A DNA stretch of 64,000 bases from Rhodanobacter thiooxydans. GTDB lineage: Bacteria > Pseudomonadota > Gammaproteobacteria > Xanthomonadales > Rhodanobacteraceae. The stretch lies in assembly GCF_030291135.1 (NCBI RefSeq), contig NZ_CP127409.1, positions 930,001 through 994,000 on the forward strand, read 5' to 3'. The notes beneath the pieces are model-generated. The model saw only the letters and a list, made by a program, of their open reading frames with translations. It ran no database searches and was not told the DNA's origin. Below are positions 27,325 through 35,134 of the stretch, piece by piece (within the stretch, counting starts at the first letter, position 1; each line of letters starts with the position of its first letter). The translations under genes and the position numbers were made by a program.

Positions 27325-27430
27325 TGCATGCCGCAGGGTCATTGCCCGGGCGGTCGCCCGGGCCTGCCGGGTCTGTCCGCCGGCAACCCGTTCGTGTCGT
27401 TTCCCGATCCACTGCCGAGAGTCCGTTGCC

Positions 27431-28522
27431 ATGAAGTCTGTCCTGCGCCATGTCGCCATGTCGCTTGTTGTCGTTGCGCTGGCCGGTTGCGGCAACCGGA
27501 ATCCGCCGGCCGCCACGCGGGGTGCGTCGCCGGCGTTGGCTGGCCTGGTCGTGCACGCGCAGGCGGCGCGTGACGAACAGGTCTGGGATGGCGTGGTGGA
27601 GGCGGTGAACCAGGCCACCATCACCGCACAGACCAATGCGCGGGTGATCGAGCTGCCGCATGACGTCAACGACGTCGTGGCCAGGGGCGACGTGCTGGTG
27701 CGCTTCACCGACGTCGAGCAGAAGTCGGCGCGCAGCGCGGCGCAGGCGCAGGTCGCCGCGGCCGAGGCGACCTACCGGGAAGCTGCCGCGACGTACGAGC
27801 GGATCAAGGCGGTCTACGCGAAGGGTTTCGTCTCCGCCACGCAGATGGATCAACAACGCGCCCAGCGCGACGCGGCGCAGGCGGCACTGGCGTCGGCCCG
27901 GGCCCAGTCCGAGCAGGTGGGCCAGGCGCTGGACTACACGGTGCTGCGCGCGCCCTATGCGGGCATCATCACCCGGCGCTATGTGCAGGTGGGCGAGGCG
28001 GTGCAGGCCGGTCCGCCGTCGCCGCAGCCGTTGATCGCGCTGCAGTCGCTGGACGAGCTGCGGGTCAGCGTGCAGGTGCCGCAGAGCGCGGTCGACGCCA
28101 TCCGCCGTTTCCATGCGGCCGATGTGCTGCCCGGCGGCGACGGCGCGCGGCGAGTGGCCGCCAGCAGCGTCAAGGTGTTTCCGTATGCCGACCCGGACAC
28201 GCACACCTTCACCGTGCGGCTGCAGTTGCCCGCGGGCGACAGCGGCCTGTACCCGGGCATGACGGTGAAGGTCGCCTTCGCCACCGGCGAGGCGAAGCGC
28301 CTGCTGCTGCCGGCCAGTGCGCTGGTGCAACGTGGCGAGCTGGTCGGCGTGTACGTGCTGGACGAGCACGGCGTGGCCCTGCGCCAGCTGCGCATCGGCC
28401 ATCGTATCGCGGACAAGGTCGAGGTACTGGCCGGGCTCGATGACGGCGAGCGGATCGCCACCGACCCGGCCGCCGCCGCGCGCTGGCTGACGGCCGATCA
28501 CCGTGCAGGAGCGGCGCCATGA
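27431..28522 (+). CDS. RND efflux periplasmic adaptor lipoprotein
   Basis: A 363-residue membrane fusion protein with a lipoprotein signal ending VVALAGC. It has a barrel-sandwich (biotinyl-lipoyl-like) half, an alpha-helical hairpin (about 95-160: SAAQAQVAAAEATYREAA), the second lipoyl half (LRAPYAGIITRRYVQVGEAV) and a beta-barrel with a membrane-proximal domain. It links the inner-membrane RND pump encoded immediately downstream (four-base overlap) to an outer-membrane channel. No TolC-type gene is in the operon. The cargo is unknown; position after sqr suggests a sulfur-stress role. Confidence 0.88.
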   Translation: MKSVLRHVAMSLVVVALAGCGNRNPPAATRGASPALAGLVVHAQAARDEQVWDGVVEAVNQATITAQTNARVIELPHDVNDVVARGDVLVRFTDVEQKSARSAAQAQVAAAEATYREAAATYERIKAVYAKGFVSATQMDQQRAQRDAAQAALASARAQSEQVGQALDYTVLRAPYAGIITRRYVQVGEAVQAGPPSPQPLIALQSLDELRVSVQVPQSAVDAIRRFHAADVLPGGDGARRVAASSVKVFPYADPDTHTFTVRLQLPAGDSGLYPGMTVKVAFATGEAKRLLLPASALVQRGELVGVYVLDEHGVALRQLRIGHRIADKVEVLAGLDDGERIATDPAAAARWLTADHRAGAAP

Positions 28523-31500
28523 GCGAATCACGGCTGGGCTTCTCCGGCGGCATCGCGCACGCCTTCCAGACTTCGCCGCTGACCCCGATCCTGGCGATCG
28601 CGGCGCTGCTGCTGGGCCTGGTCGCGGTGATGATCACGCCGCGCGAGGAAGAGCCGCAGATCGACGTGACCATGGCCAACGTGATGGTGCCGTTCCCCGG
28701 CGCCGACGTGCGCGACGTGGAGAACCTGGTGGCGTTTCCGCTGGAGCAGAAGCTGGCCGAGCTGGAGGGCGTCAAGCACGTCTACTCGGTGAGTCGGCCC
28801 GGCATGGCGGTGATGACGGTGGAGTTCCAGGTCGGCGTGCCGCGGCAGGCCGCGATCGTGCGGCTGTACAACCAGGTGTTCCAGAACCAGGGCTTCGTGC
28901 CGCCCAACCTGGGCGTGGGCCAGCCATTGGTGCGGCCGATGGGCATCGACGACGTGCCGGTGATGGCGCTCACGCTGTGGAGCGATGACCCGGCGCAGGG
29001 GCCGGTGCAACTGGCCGAGGTGGCGCACACGCTGGAGACCGAATTGAAGCGCGTGCCCGGCACGCGCGACGTCTACACCATCGGCGCGCCCGAGCGTGCG
29101 GTGGTGGTGGACCTGGATGCGGCGAAACTGGCTGCCTACGGCATGGCGGTCGGCGACCTGGCGAATGCCTTGCGCGCGGCCAACGTGGTCACCCAGGCCG
29201 GCGACCGCGTGACGGACAACCGCGAGGTGCCGGTGACCGCCGGACGCTTCCTCGCCGACGCAGCGGACGTGGCGCAGCTGGTGATCGGCCTGAAGAACGG
29301 CCAGCCGGTATTCCTCTCCGACGTGGCCACGGTCCGTCAGGGTGCCGACCTGCCCAGCCGCTATGTCTGGTTCGGCGCGCCCGCCGGCAAGGCCGGTCCC
29401 GCCAGCGGCAACGCCCCGGCGGTGACCCTTGCCGTGGCGAAGAAGCCTGGCACCAACGCGGCCGACATCACCGATGCGATCGCCACGCGCCTGCACGCGC
29501 TCGAAGGCGTGGCGATCCCTGCCGGGATGCACGTCGCGGTGACCCGCGACTATGGCCGGACCGCCACCGACAAGGCGGACAAGCTGATCCACAAGCTGAT
29601 CTTCGCCACCTTCTCAGTGGTGCTGCTGGTGTTGCTGACGATGGGCTGGCGCGAGGCGATCGTGGTCGGCAGCGCGGTGATCATCACCCTGGCGCTGACC
29701 CTGTTCGCCTCGTGGGCGATGGGCTTCACCATCAACCGCGTCTCGCTGTTCGCGCTGATCTTCTCGATCGGCATCCTGGTCGACGACGCGATCGTGGTGG
29801 TGGAGAACATCCACCGGCACATGGCGCTGGGCGGACGCTCGCTGCGCGAGGCGATTCCCGCGGCGGTCAGCGAGGTCGGCGGGCCGACCATCCTGGCTAC
29901 CTTCACGGTGATCGCCGCGCTGCTGCCGATGGCGTTCGTGTCCGGCCTGATGGGGCCGTACATGCGGCCGATCCCGATCAACGCCTCGGCCGGCATGCTG
30001 CTGTCGCTGGCGGTCGCGCTGGTGGTGACGCCGTGGCTGGCGCTGAAACTGCTTGGCCGCCACCGGCACGCCGATACCGCGCCGGCGGACCGCGGTACCG
30101 CAGAAGGCGACGCCGCGAACGGCAGCCGCCTGCACCGCGTCTTTCGTCGCCTGATGCTGCCGTTCCTCGACGGCGACCGCGCGCCGCGCCGGCGCCACCT
30201 GCTGTTTGCCGCGATGGGCGTGCTGGTGCTGGCCGCGGTGGGGCTGGTGGTGGTCAAGGCGGTGGTGCTGAAGATGCTGCCGTTCGACAACAAGTCCGAG
30301 TTCCAGATCGTGGTGGACATGCCCGAGGGCAGCACGCTGGAGCGCACCAACCGCCTGCTCGGCGAGCTGGCGCAGGCGGTAGCGAAGGTGCCCGAGGTGA
30401 TGAACTGGCAGGGCTACGCCGGCACCGCCGCGCCGATCACCTTCAACGGCCTGGTGCGCCAGTATTACCTGCGCAGTGGCCCGATCGTGGGCGACCTGCA
30501 GGTGAACCTGGTCGACAAGCACGAGCGTTCGCGCCAGAGCCATGCCATTGCGCTGGCCGTGCGGCCGGCGCTGGCGAAGATCGGTGCGCGCTACGGCGCG
30601 TCGGTGAAAGTGGTTGAGGTGCCGCCCGGGCCGCCGGTGCTGGCGCCGATCGTGGCCGAGGTCTACGGTCCCGACTACGCCGGCGTGCGCCGCATGGCGC
30701 TGGAACTGGCACGGAAATTCAGGGCCAACCCTGACATCGTGGATGTCGACACCAGCGTGGAGGCGGACGCGCCACGCGAGGTGCTGGTGGTCGATCGCGC
30801 ACGCGCCGCGCGGCTGGGGCTGGACCAGGCGGCCATCGCGCAGGTATTGCGCACGGCACTGTCCGGCGACGACGCCACCTACCTGATGGACGGCCACGCG
30901 AAATACGCGGTGCCGATCCGCCTGCGCCTGAATGCCGGCGACCAGGCAGCGATGGGGCAACTGCTGGCGCTGCGCGTGCGTGCACGCAGCGGTGTGCTGG
31001 TGCCGCTGTCCGAGGTGGTCGGCGTGCAGCCGGCAGATCGTGACAAGGCGATTTACCACAAGGATCTGCTGCCCTATGCCACGGTCACCGGCGACGATGC
31101 CGGCGCCACCGACAGCCCGCTGTACGGCATGTTCTCGCTGGTCGGCGAACTCGGCCACGAACGGCTGGACGGCCAGCTGCTGCAGCAGCATTTCACCGCG
31201 CAGCCCACCGACACCACCCGCGCCGCGGTGAAGTGGGACGGTGAGTGGCAGATCACCTTCGAGACGTTCCGCGACATGGGGCTGGCCTATTCGGTCGGCC
31301 TGCTGCTGATCTACCTGCTGGTGGTCGGCCAGTTCAGGAGCTACGTGGTGCCGCTGATCATCATGGCGCCGATTCCGCTGACCGTGATCGGCGTGATGCC
31401 AGGGCACGCCCTGCTCGGCGTGCAGTACACCGCCACCTCGATGATCGGCATGATCGCGCTGGCCGGCATCATCGTGCGCAACTCGATCCTGCTGATCGAC

Positions 31501-31776
31501 TTCATCAACCACGCGCTGGCCGCCGGGCAGCCGCTGCGCGAGGCGGTGATCGACGCGGCGGCGGTGCGCGCCAAACCCATCGTGCTGACCGGCCTGGCGG
31601 CGATGATCGGCGGCTTCTTCATCATCGACGACCCGATCTTCCAGGGCCTGGCGGTGTCGTTGATCTTCGGCATCCTGGTCTCGACCGCGCTGACCCTGCT
31701 GGTGATCCCGCTGCTGTACTACGTGTGGCTGCAACGCCATCCGGCCGCTGGAACACCCGCCATCGAAGGAGCTTGA
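28519..31776 (+). CDS. RND-family efflux permease
   Basis: A 1085-residue inner-membrane proton-driven exporter of the AcrB superfamily. The N-terminal helix is followed by the porter region (PREEEPQIDVTMANVMVPFPGADVRDVE); helix 4 carries the proton-relay aspartates (FSIGILVDDAIVVVENIHRH). The second half repeats this plan and ends in helices 8-12 (GLAYSVGLLLIYLLVVGQF; GIIVRNSILLIDFINHAL). The N-terminal two-thirds resembles VexF/AcrB-like pumps that take organic compounds rather than heavy-metal (CzcA) pumps. It overlaps the adaptor gene and is followed by OsmC two bases after its stop. Confidence 0.9.
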   Translation: MSESRLGFSGGIAHAFQTSPLTPILAIAALLLGLVAVMITPREEEPQIDVTMANVMVPFPGADVRDVENLVAFPLEQKLAELEGVKHVYSVSRPGMAVMTVEFQVGVPRQAAIVRLYNQVFQNQGFVPPNLGVGQPLVRPMGIDDVPVMALTLWSDDPAQGPVQLAEVAHTLETELKRVPGTRDVYTIGAPERAVVVDLDAAKLAAYGMAVGDLANALRAANVVTQAGDRVTDNREVPVTAGRFLADAADVAQLVIGLKNGQPVFLSDVATVRQGADLPSRYVWFGAPAGKAGPASGNAPAVTLAVAKKPGTNAADITDAIATRLHALEGVAIPAGMHVAVTRDYGRTATDKADKLIHKLIFATFSVVLLVLLTMGWREAIVVGSAVIITLALTLFASWAMGFTINRVSLFALIFSIGILVDDAIVVVENIHRHMALGGRSLREAIPAAVSEVGGPTILATFTVIAALLPMAFVSGLMGPYMRPIPINASAGMLLSLAVALVVTPWLALKLLGRHRHADTAPADRGTAEGDAANGSRLHRVFRRLMLPFLDGDRAPRRRHLLFAAMGVLVLAAVGLVVVKAVVLKMLPFDNKSEFQIVVDMPEGSTLERTNRLLGELAQAVAKVPEVMNWQGYAGTAAPITFNGLVRQYYLRSGPIVGDLQVNLVDKHERSRQSHAIALAVRPALAKIGARYGASVKVVEVPPGPPVLAPIVAEVYGPDYAGVRRMALELARKFRANPDIVDVDTSVEADAPREVLVVDRARAARLGLDQAAIAQVLRTALSGDDATYLMDGHAKYAVPIRLRLNAGDQAAMGQLLALRVRARSGVLVPLSEVVGVQPADRDKAIYHKDLLPYATVTGDDAGATDSPLYGMFSLVGELGHERLDGQLLQQHFTAQPTDTTRAAVKWDGEWQITFETFRDMGLAYSVGLLLIYLLVVGQFRSYVVPLIIMAPIPLTVIGVMPGHALLGVQYTATSMIGMIALAGIIVRNSILLIDFINHALAAGQPLREAVIDAAAVRAKPIVLTGLAAMIGGFFIIDDPIFQGLAVSLIFGILVSTALTLLVIPLLYYVWLQRHPAAGTPAIEGA

Positions 31777-31778
31777 AC

Positions 31779-32246
31779 ATGAGCGACACCCAGGAATTCA
31801 CGCTGACCCTGACCCAGGAGTCGGATTACGTCTTCCGCATCGAATTCGACGACACGGCGATACCAGCGCTGCACACCGACGAGTCGGCGCCGCTGGGTGG
31901 CGACACCGGCCCCAACCCGTCGCGCATGCTGGTCGCGGCGGTGGCCAACTGCCTCAGCGCCAGCCTGCTGTTCTCGCTGCGCAAGTACAAGAATACGCCG
32001 GGCCGCATCGTGAGCCGGGCGAAGGCAACACTGGAGCGCAACGAACAGAAGCGGCTTCGTGTCGCGCACATCGCGGTGGCGATCGAGCTGCCGGAGGCTG
32101 CCGCCAGCTACGCGCAGATCGAGCGCCTGCTGCAGCAGTTCGAGAACTTCTGCGTGGTGACCGAAAGCGTGCGGCAAGGTGTCGCGGTGGACGTCAGCGT
32201 CCGTGACGCAACGGGTGCCGTGCTGCATGTGTCCGGGCCTGGATGA
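31779..32246 (+). CDS. OsmC/Ohr family peroxide or persulfide reductase-like protein
   Basis: A 155-residue protein with both redox cysteines of the OsmC/Ohr family in their usual settings: VANCLSASLLFSLRK on the central helix and ENFCVVTESVRQG late in the sequence. OsmC-type proteins reduce organic hydroperoxides, and some act on persulfides. Its place at the end of an sqr-RND operon makes a persulfide substrate plausible, though unproven. An AAGGA site precedes the ATG at 31779. Confidence 0.85.
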   Translation: MSDTQEFTLTLTQESDYVFRIEFDDTAIPALHTDESAPLGGDTGPNPSRMLVAAVANCLSASLLFSLRKYKNTPGRIVSRAKATLERNEQKRLRVAHIAVAIELPEAAASYAQIERLLQQFENFCVVTESVRQGVAVDVSVRDATGAVLHVSGPG

Positions 32247-32273
32247 ATGCCGTTCAGGACGTCTGCCGCGATG

Positions 32274-32287
32274 TTGACGTGGGTCAG
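32274..32287 (+). promoter_or_regulatory. FNR/Dnr-type box upstream of the DnrO-like gene
   Basis: TTGAC-GTGG-GTCAG. A TAACCT hexamer at 32310-32315 begins 29.5 bp from the centre. The 12-base core TGACGTGGGTCA is identical to that in the nadA and SirB2-operon boxes. Confidence 0.7.
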
Positions 32288-32358
32288 TCGCGTCCACGCG
32301 CCTGCGCGCTAACCTCCTTCCATCCGCGGCACCCATGCCGCCTGCTGGAGTATCCCGC

Positions 32359-32856
32359 ATGAAATCCGTGAATACCGTTCTTGCGCTGGCATGTGGCCTT
32401 GGCCTGGCGGTGGCGGCGCAGGCATCGCCGCAGCACTCGCACAAAAGCCATGCTGCACCTGCCGCCACATCCGCCGCAGCGGCACCGGCACAGCGCTGGA
32501 TACCCGACGCGCCGTTGAGCGATGGCATGCGCCGCGCGCATGCCGCGGTGGATGCGTTGCGCCACTATGAGATGGGCCACATGAGTGCGCCGATGGCGGT
32601 CGATCGCGCCACCGAGGTGGAATACGCCGTGACCTACATGTTCGCCAACTGCAAGCTGGCAGCCGAGCCCGATGCTGCCCTGCACGGTATCCTGGTGCCG
32701 CTGATGAGCGCGGCGCAGATGCTGAAGGCCGACCCGAAGAAGGTTTCGGCGGTGGCCGACATGCGCGCGGCGATCGCGCACTATCCGCAGTACTTCAACG
32801 ACCCCGGCTGGGACCAGCCGGCCCCGGCCACGCACGAGATGCACGACGAACCCTGA
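32359..32856 (+). CDS. DnrO-like periplasmic protein
   Basis: A 165-residue exported protein: signal peptide ending VAAQA, a low-complexity His/Ala stretch (SPQHSHKSHAAPAATSAAAA), then a helical domain with HYEMGHMSAPMAVDRATEV and YMFANCKLAAEPDAALHGILVP. This resembles proteins annotated DnrO in xanthomonads and in the Pseudomonas stutzeri denitrification region. The Met/His-rich start could bind copper or another metal, but that is inference. An FNR-type box upstream supports anaerobic expression. The ATG at 32359 gives the signal peptide its proper n-region. Confidence 0.7.
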   Translation: MKSVNTVLALACGLGLAVAAQASPQHSHKSHAAPAATSAAAAPAQRWIPDAPLSDGMRRAHAAVDALRHYEMGHMSAPMAVDRATEVEYAVTYMFANCKLAAEPDAALHGILVPLMSAAQMLKADPKKVSAVADMRAAIAHYPQYFNDPGWDQPAPATHEMHDEP

Positions 32857-32870
32857 ACGGGCTCCGGTAC

Positions 32871-33176
32871 GTGACTGACTGGATCCAGGCCTGGCAATGC
32901 ATCGGCTGCGGCAAGATCGAGGCGCCGCAGCCGTGCATCGGCGTGTGCCGCGACCGCAGGATCCTGATGGTCGGCAAGGAGGCGCACGAACGCGCACTGG
33001 CGGAAATCACGGCGCTGCACGCACAGCTTGCGCAGGCCCGCGCAATGCTGCAGCGCTTTGCCCTGGCCACGCCGCATGAAGGTCAATGGGAGCGCTCGTG
33101 GCTGGCCTTGCAGGCCGAGCTGCGCGAAGCGCTGGCGGTGCTGGCGAGCGTGCCGGAATCGTCCGTGCACGAGTGA
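32871..33176 (+). CDS. Small conserved-looking protein with a CxxC...CxxxC cluster
   Basis: A 101-residue protein beginning at GTG 32871, 14 bp after the DnrO-like gene, so probably co-transcribed. The N-terminal 30 residues hold W-Q-C-I-G-C-G and P-C-I-G-V-C-R, a four-cysteine arrangement suited to zinc or an iron-sulfur cluster. The rest is an amphipathic helix (ERALAEITALHAQLAQARAMLQRF) that could be a coiled coil. I do not recognise a named family. The context suggests a role in the low-oxygen response. Confidence 0.65.
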   Translation: MTDWIQAWQCIGCGKIEAPQPCIGVCRDRRILMVGKEAHERALAEITALHAQLAQARAMLQRFALATPHEGQWERSWLALQAELREALAVLASVPESSVHE

Positions 33177-33210
33177 GGCAGCGCCCGGAAACCGCGCAGC
33201 TCGCGGAAGC

Positions 33211-34017
33211 TCATGCGGGTGGAGCGGGGATCGCCAGGCTGTCGCCATCCGAGTCGGCCAGCAGCTGCCGGTGCACTCGCTCAAGTTCGGCCAGCAGCTG
33301 TGCGCGCGCCTCGGCGGCGAACGGGTTCTCGCGCTGAATCGCGGCGAACAGGTGGCCGGCGTCGCCGCGTACCGCCGCCAGCATGTGCTGCATGCCCTGG
33401 AACGAGGGCGGCGCCAACGCCAGGCCATCGTCCACGCCGATGTCGAGCAATCCCTTGGCGACGAAGAACGCCAGCGCATGGGTCATCGCCATAGCGCGGT
33501 CGTGGGCCTCCGGATCCTGCTCGATGACTTCGCAGTCGAGTGCGCGGAACAGCGCGCCGACGTGCGCGGCGGCCTGCGGGTGACCCGCGGCGGGGCAGAT
33601 CACCACGCGCCGCGGGCGTTCGTCGCGGGCCAGGCTGAGCGGGCCGAACAGCGGATGCGTGCCGACGTGCGGGATGGCCGCGCCAAGCAGTTCGTCCATC
33701 GTCGCGCAGGGATGCATCTTGACGCTGCCCACGTCGATCACGGTCTGCCCGGCGTGCAGCAGCGGGCGCAGTGCGAGCAGGGCCGCGCGCATGTGCGGCA
33801 CCGGCATCGCCAACACGATCCACGCTGCGCCGTCGACCGCGGCCGGCATCGACGCGGCGGCCAGCGCAGCGGGGACATCCGCGTGCGGATCCCACACGCG
33901 CACGCGATGGCCTGCCTGCACCAGCAAGTCGGCGAAGGCCTGGCCGAAGCGGCCGTAGCCGAGTACGGCGAACGTCGTGGCGGGTGGCGCGGGTTCGCGC
34001 GGCTTGGCGGCGCTCAT
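33211..34017 (-). CDS. Prephenate dehydrogenase-like NAD(P)-dependent protein
   Basis: A 268-residue protein with the Rossmann motif VLGYGRFGQAFADLL (G-x-G-x-x-G). It also has the prephenate/arogenate dehydrogenase signatures IDVGSVKMHPCATMDELL and HVGTHPLFGPLS, with His and Gly residues at the expected substrate site, and the helical dimer domain. It is shorter than bifunctional TyrA and has no ACT or chorismate mutase domain, more like plant-type arogenate dehydrogenases. Last gene of a four-gene operon; its ATG overlaps the upstream stop (ATGA). It may act on prephenate or a related acid; the substrate is not certain. Confidence 0.75.
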   Translation of the reverse strand: MSAAKPREPAPPATTFAVLGYGRFGQAFADLLVQAGHRVRVWDPHADVPAALAAASMPAAVDGAAWIVLAMPVPHMRAALLALRPLLHAGQTVIDVGSVKMHPCATMDELLGAAIPHVGTHPLFGPLSLARDERPRRVVICPAAGHPQAAAHVGALFRALDCEVIEQDPEAHDRAMAMTHALAFFVAKGLLDIGVDDGLALAPPSFQGMQHMLAAVRGDAGHLFAAIQRENPFAAEARAQLLAELERVHRQLLADSDGDSLAIPAPPA

Positions 34018-35120
34018 GCCGTGAGCGGTGAGCGGCCGCTGGCCAGGCTGGTGCGCAGCGCGGCCGTCCACGGCGCGAGGTCGATGTCGTGGGCGGCCAG
34101 CCAGTCGGGATCGAACAGCGTCTGCGCGTAGCGTTCGCCGCGATCGCACAGCAGGCTGACGATGCTGCCGCGCTCGCCGCGGGCGCGCATCGAGGCAGCC
34201 AGCTGCAGGCAGGCGACCAGGTTGGTGCCGGACGAGCCGCCGTAGCGATGGCCGATGAGTTCCTCCAGCAGCCAGGCGGCGGCGATCGAGGCGGCGTCGG
34301 GTACCTCGATCACCCGGTCGACCACGTCGAAGATGAAGCCCGGTTCGACCCGCGGCCGGCCGATGCCTTCGATCAGGGTGGGCTGGCTGGCGACCGCCTG
34401 CGTGTCGCGGCTGCGCCAGCCGTGCACGAAGCCGGTGCCGCTCGGCTCGGCCACGCACAGTTGTGTGTGCAGCCGGCGGTAGCGCAGGTAACGGCCGATG
34501 GTGGCCGAGGTGCCGCCGGTACCGGCGCCGCAGACGATCCAGGCCGGTTCGGGCTCGGCTTCCAGCGCGAGCTGGCCGATGATCGACTCGGCGATGTTGT
34601 TGTTGCCGCGCCAGTCGGTGGCGCGCTCGGCCAGGCCGAACTGGTCGAGGTGGCAGGCACCCCGGGCGGCGTGTTCGGCGGCACGCTCGTGTACCTGCGC
34701 GGGATCGTCGACCAGGTCGCACTCGCCGCCAAGCGCCTGCACGTCGCGGATCTTGCCCGGCGCGGTGCAGGCCGGCATCACCGCGATGAACGGCAGGCCG
34801 AGCAGGCGCGCGAACCACGCCTCGGAAATCGCCGTGCTGCCGGAGGAAGCGTCCACCACGGTCTGCCCGCCGCGCAGCCGGCCATTGCACAGTGTGTACA
34901 GGAACAGCGAACGGGCCAGGCGATGCTTCAGGCTGCCGCTGGGATGCGCGGCTTCGTCCTTGAAGTAGAAGTCGATGCCGTGGAAGCCGGGGAAATTCAG
35001 CTTCAGCAGGTGGGTGTCGGCCGAACGCGCCGCTTCCTGCGCCAGCTTCGCCAGCGCGGTGTGCACCCAGCGGCGGTCGCTTTCGCGTTGCGGGTTGACC
35101 AGTCGCAGGACGCTGTCCAT
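34014..35120 (-). CDS. PLP-dependent cysteine synthase-like enzyme
   Basis: A 368-residue fold-type II PLP enzyme. The Schiff-base lysine is K65 in HPSGSLKHR, the Asn loop appears as SSGSTAISEAWFARLLG, and the phosphate loop is CGAGTGGTSATIGRYLR. It resembles the group annotated PLP-dependent cysteine synthase family, distinct from housekeeping CysK/CysM, with longer N- and C-terminal parts. The ATG at 35120 has ACGGAG upstream; an ATG at 35138 overlapping the decarboxylase stop is possible. Beta-replacement chemistry is likely; the nucleophile is unknown. Confidence 0.8.
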   Translation of the reverse strand: MDSVLRLVNPQRESDRRWVHTALAKLAQEAARSADTHLLKLNFPGFHGIDFYFKDEAAHPSGSLKHRLARSLFLYTLCNGRLRGGQTVVDASSGSTAISEAWFARLLGLPFIAVMPACTAPGKIRDVQALGGECDLVDDPAQVHERAAEHAARGACHLDQFGLAERATDWRGNNNIAESIIGQLALEAEPEPAWIVCGAGTGGTSATIGRYLRYRRLHTQLCVAEPSGTGFVHGWRSRDTQAVASQPTLIEGIGRPRVEPGFIFDVVDRVIEVPDAASIAAAWLLEELIGHRYGGSSGTNLVACLQLAASMRARGERGSIVSLLCDRGERYAQTLFDPDWLAAHDIDLAPWTAALRTSLASGRSPLTA

Positions 35121-35134
35121 CGGAGGCTCCGTGA

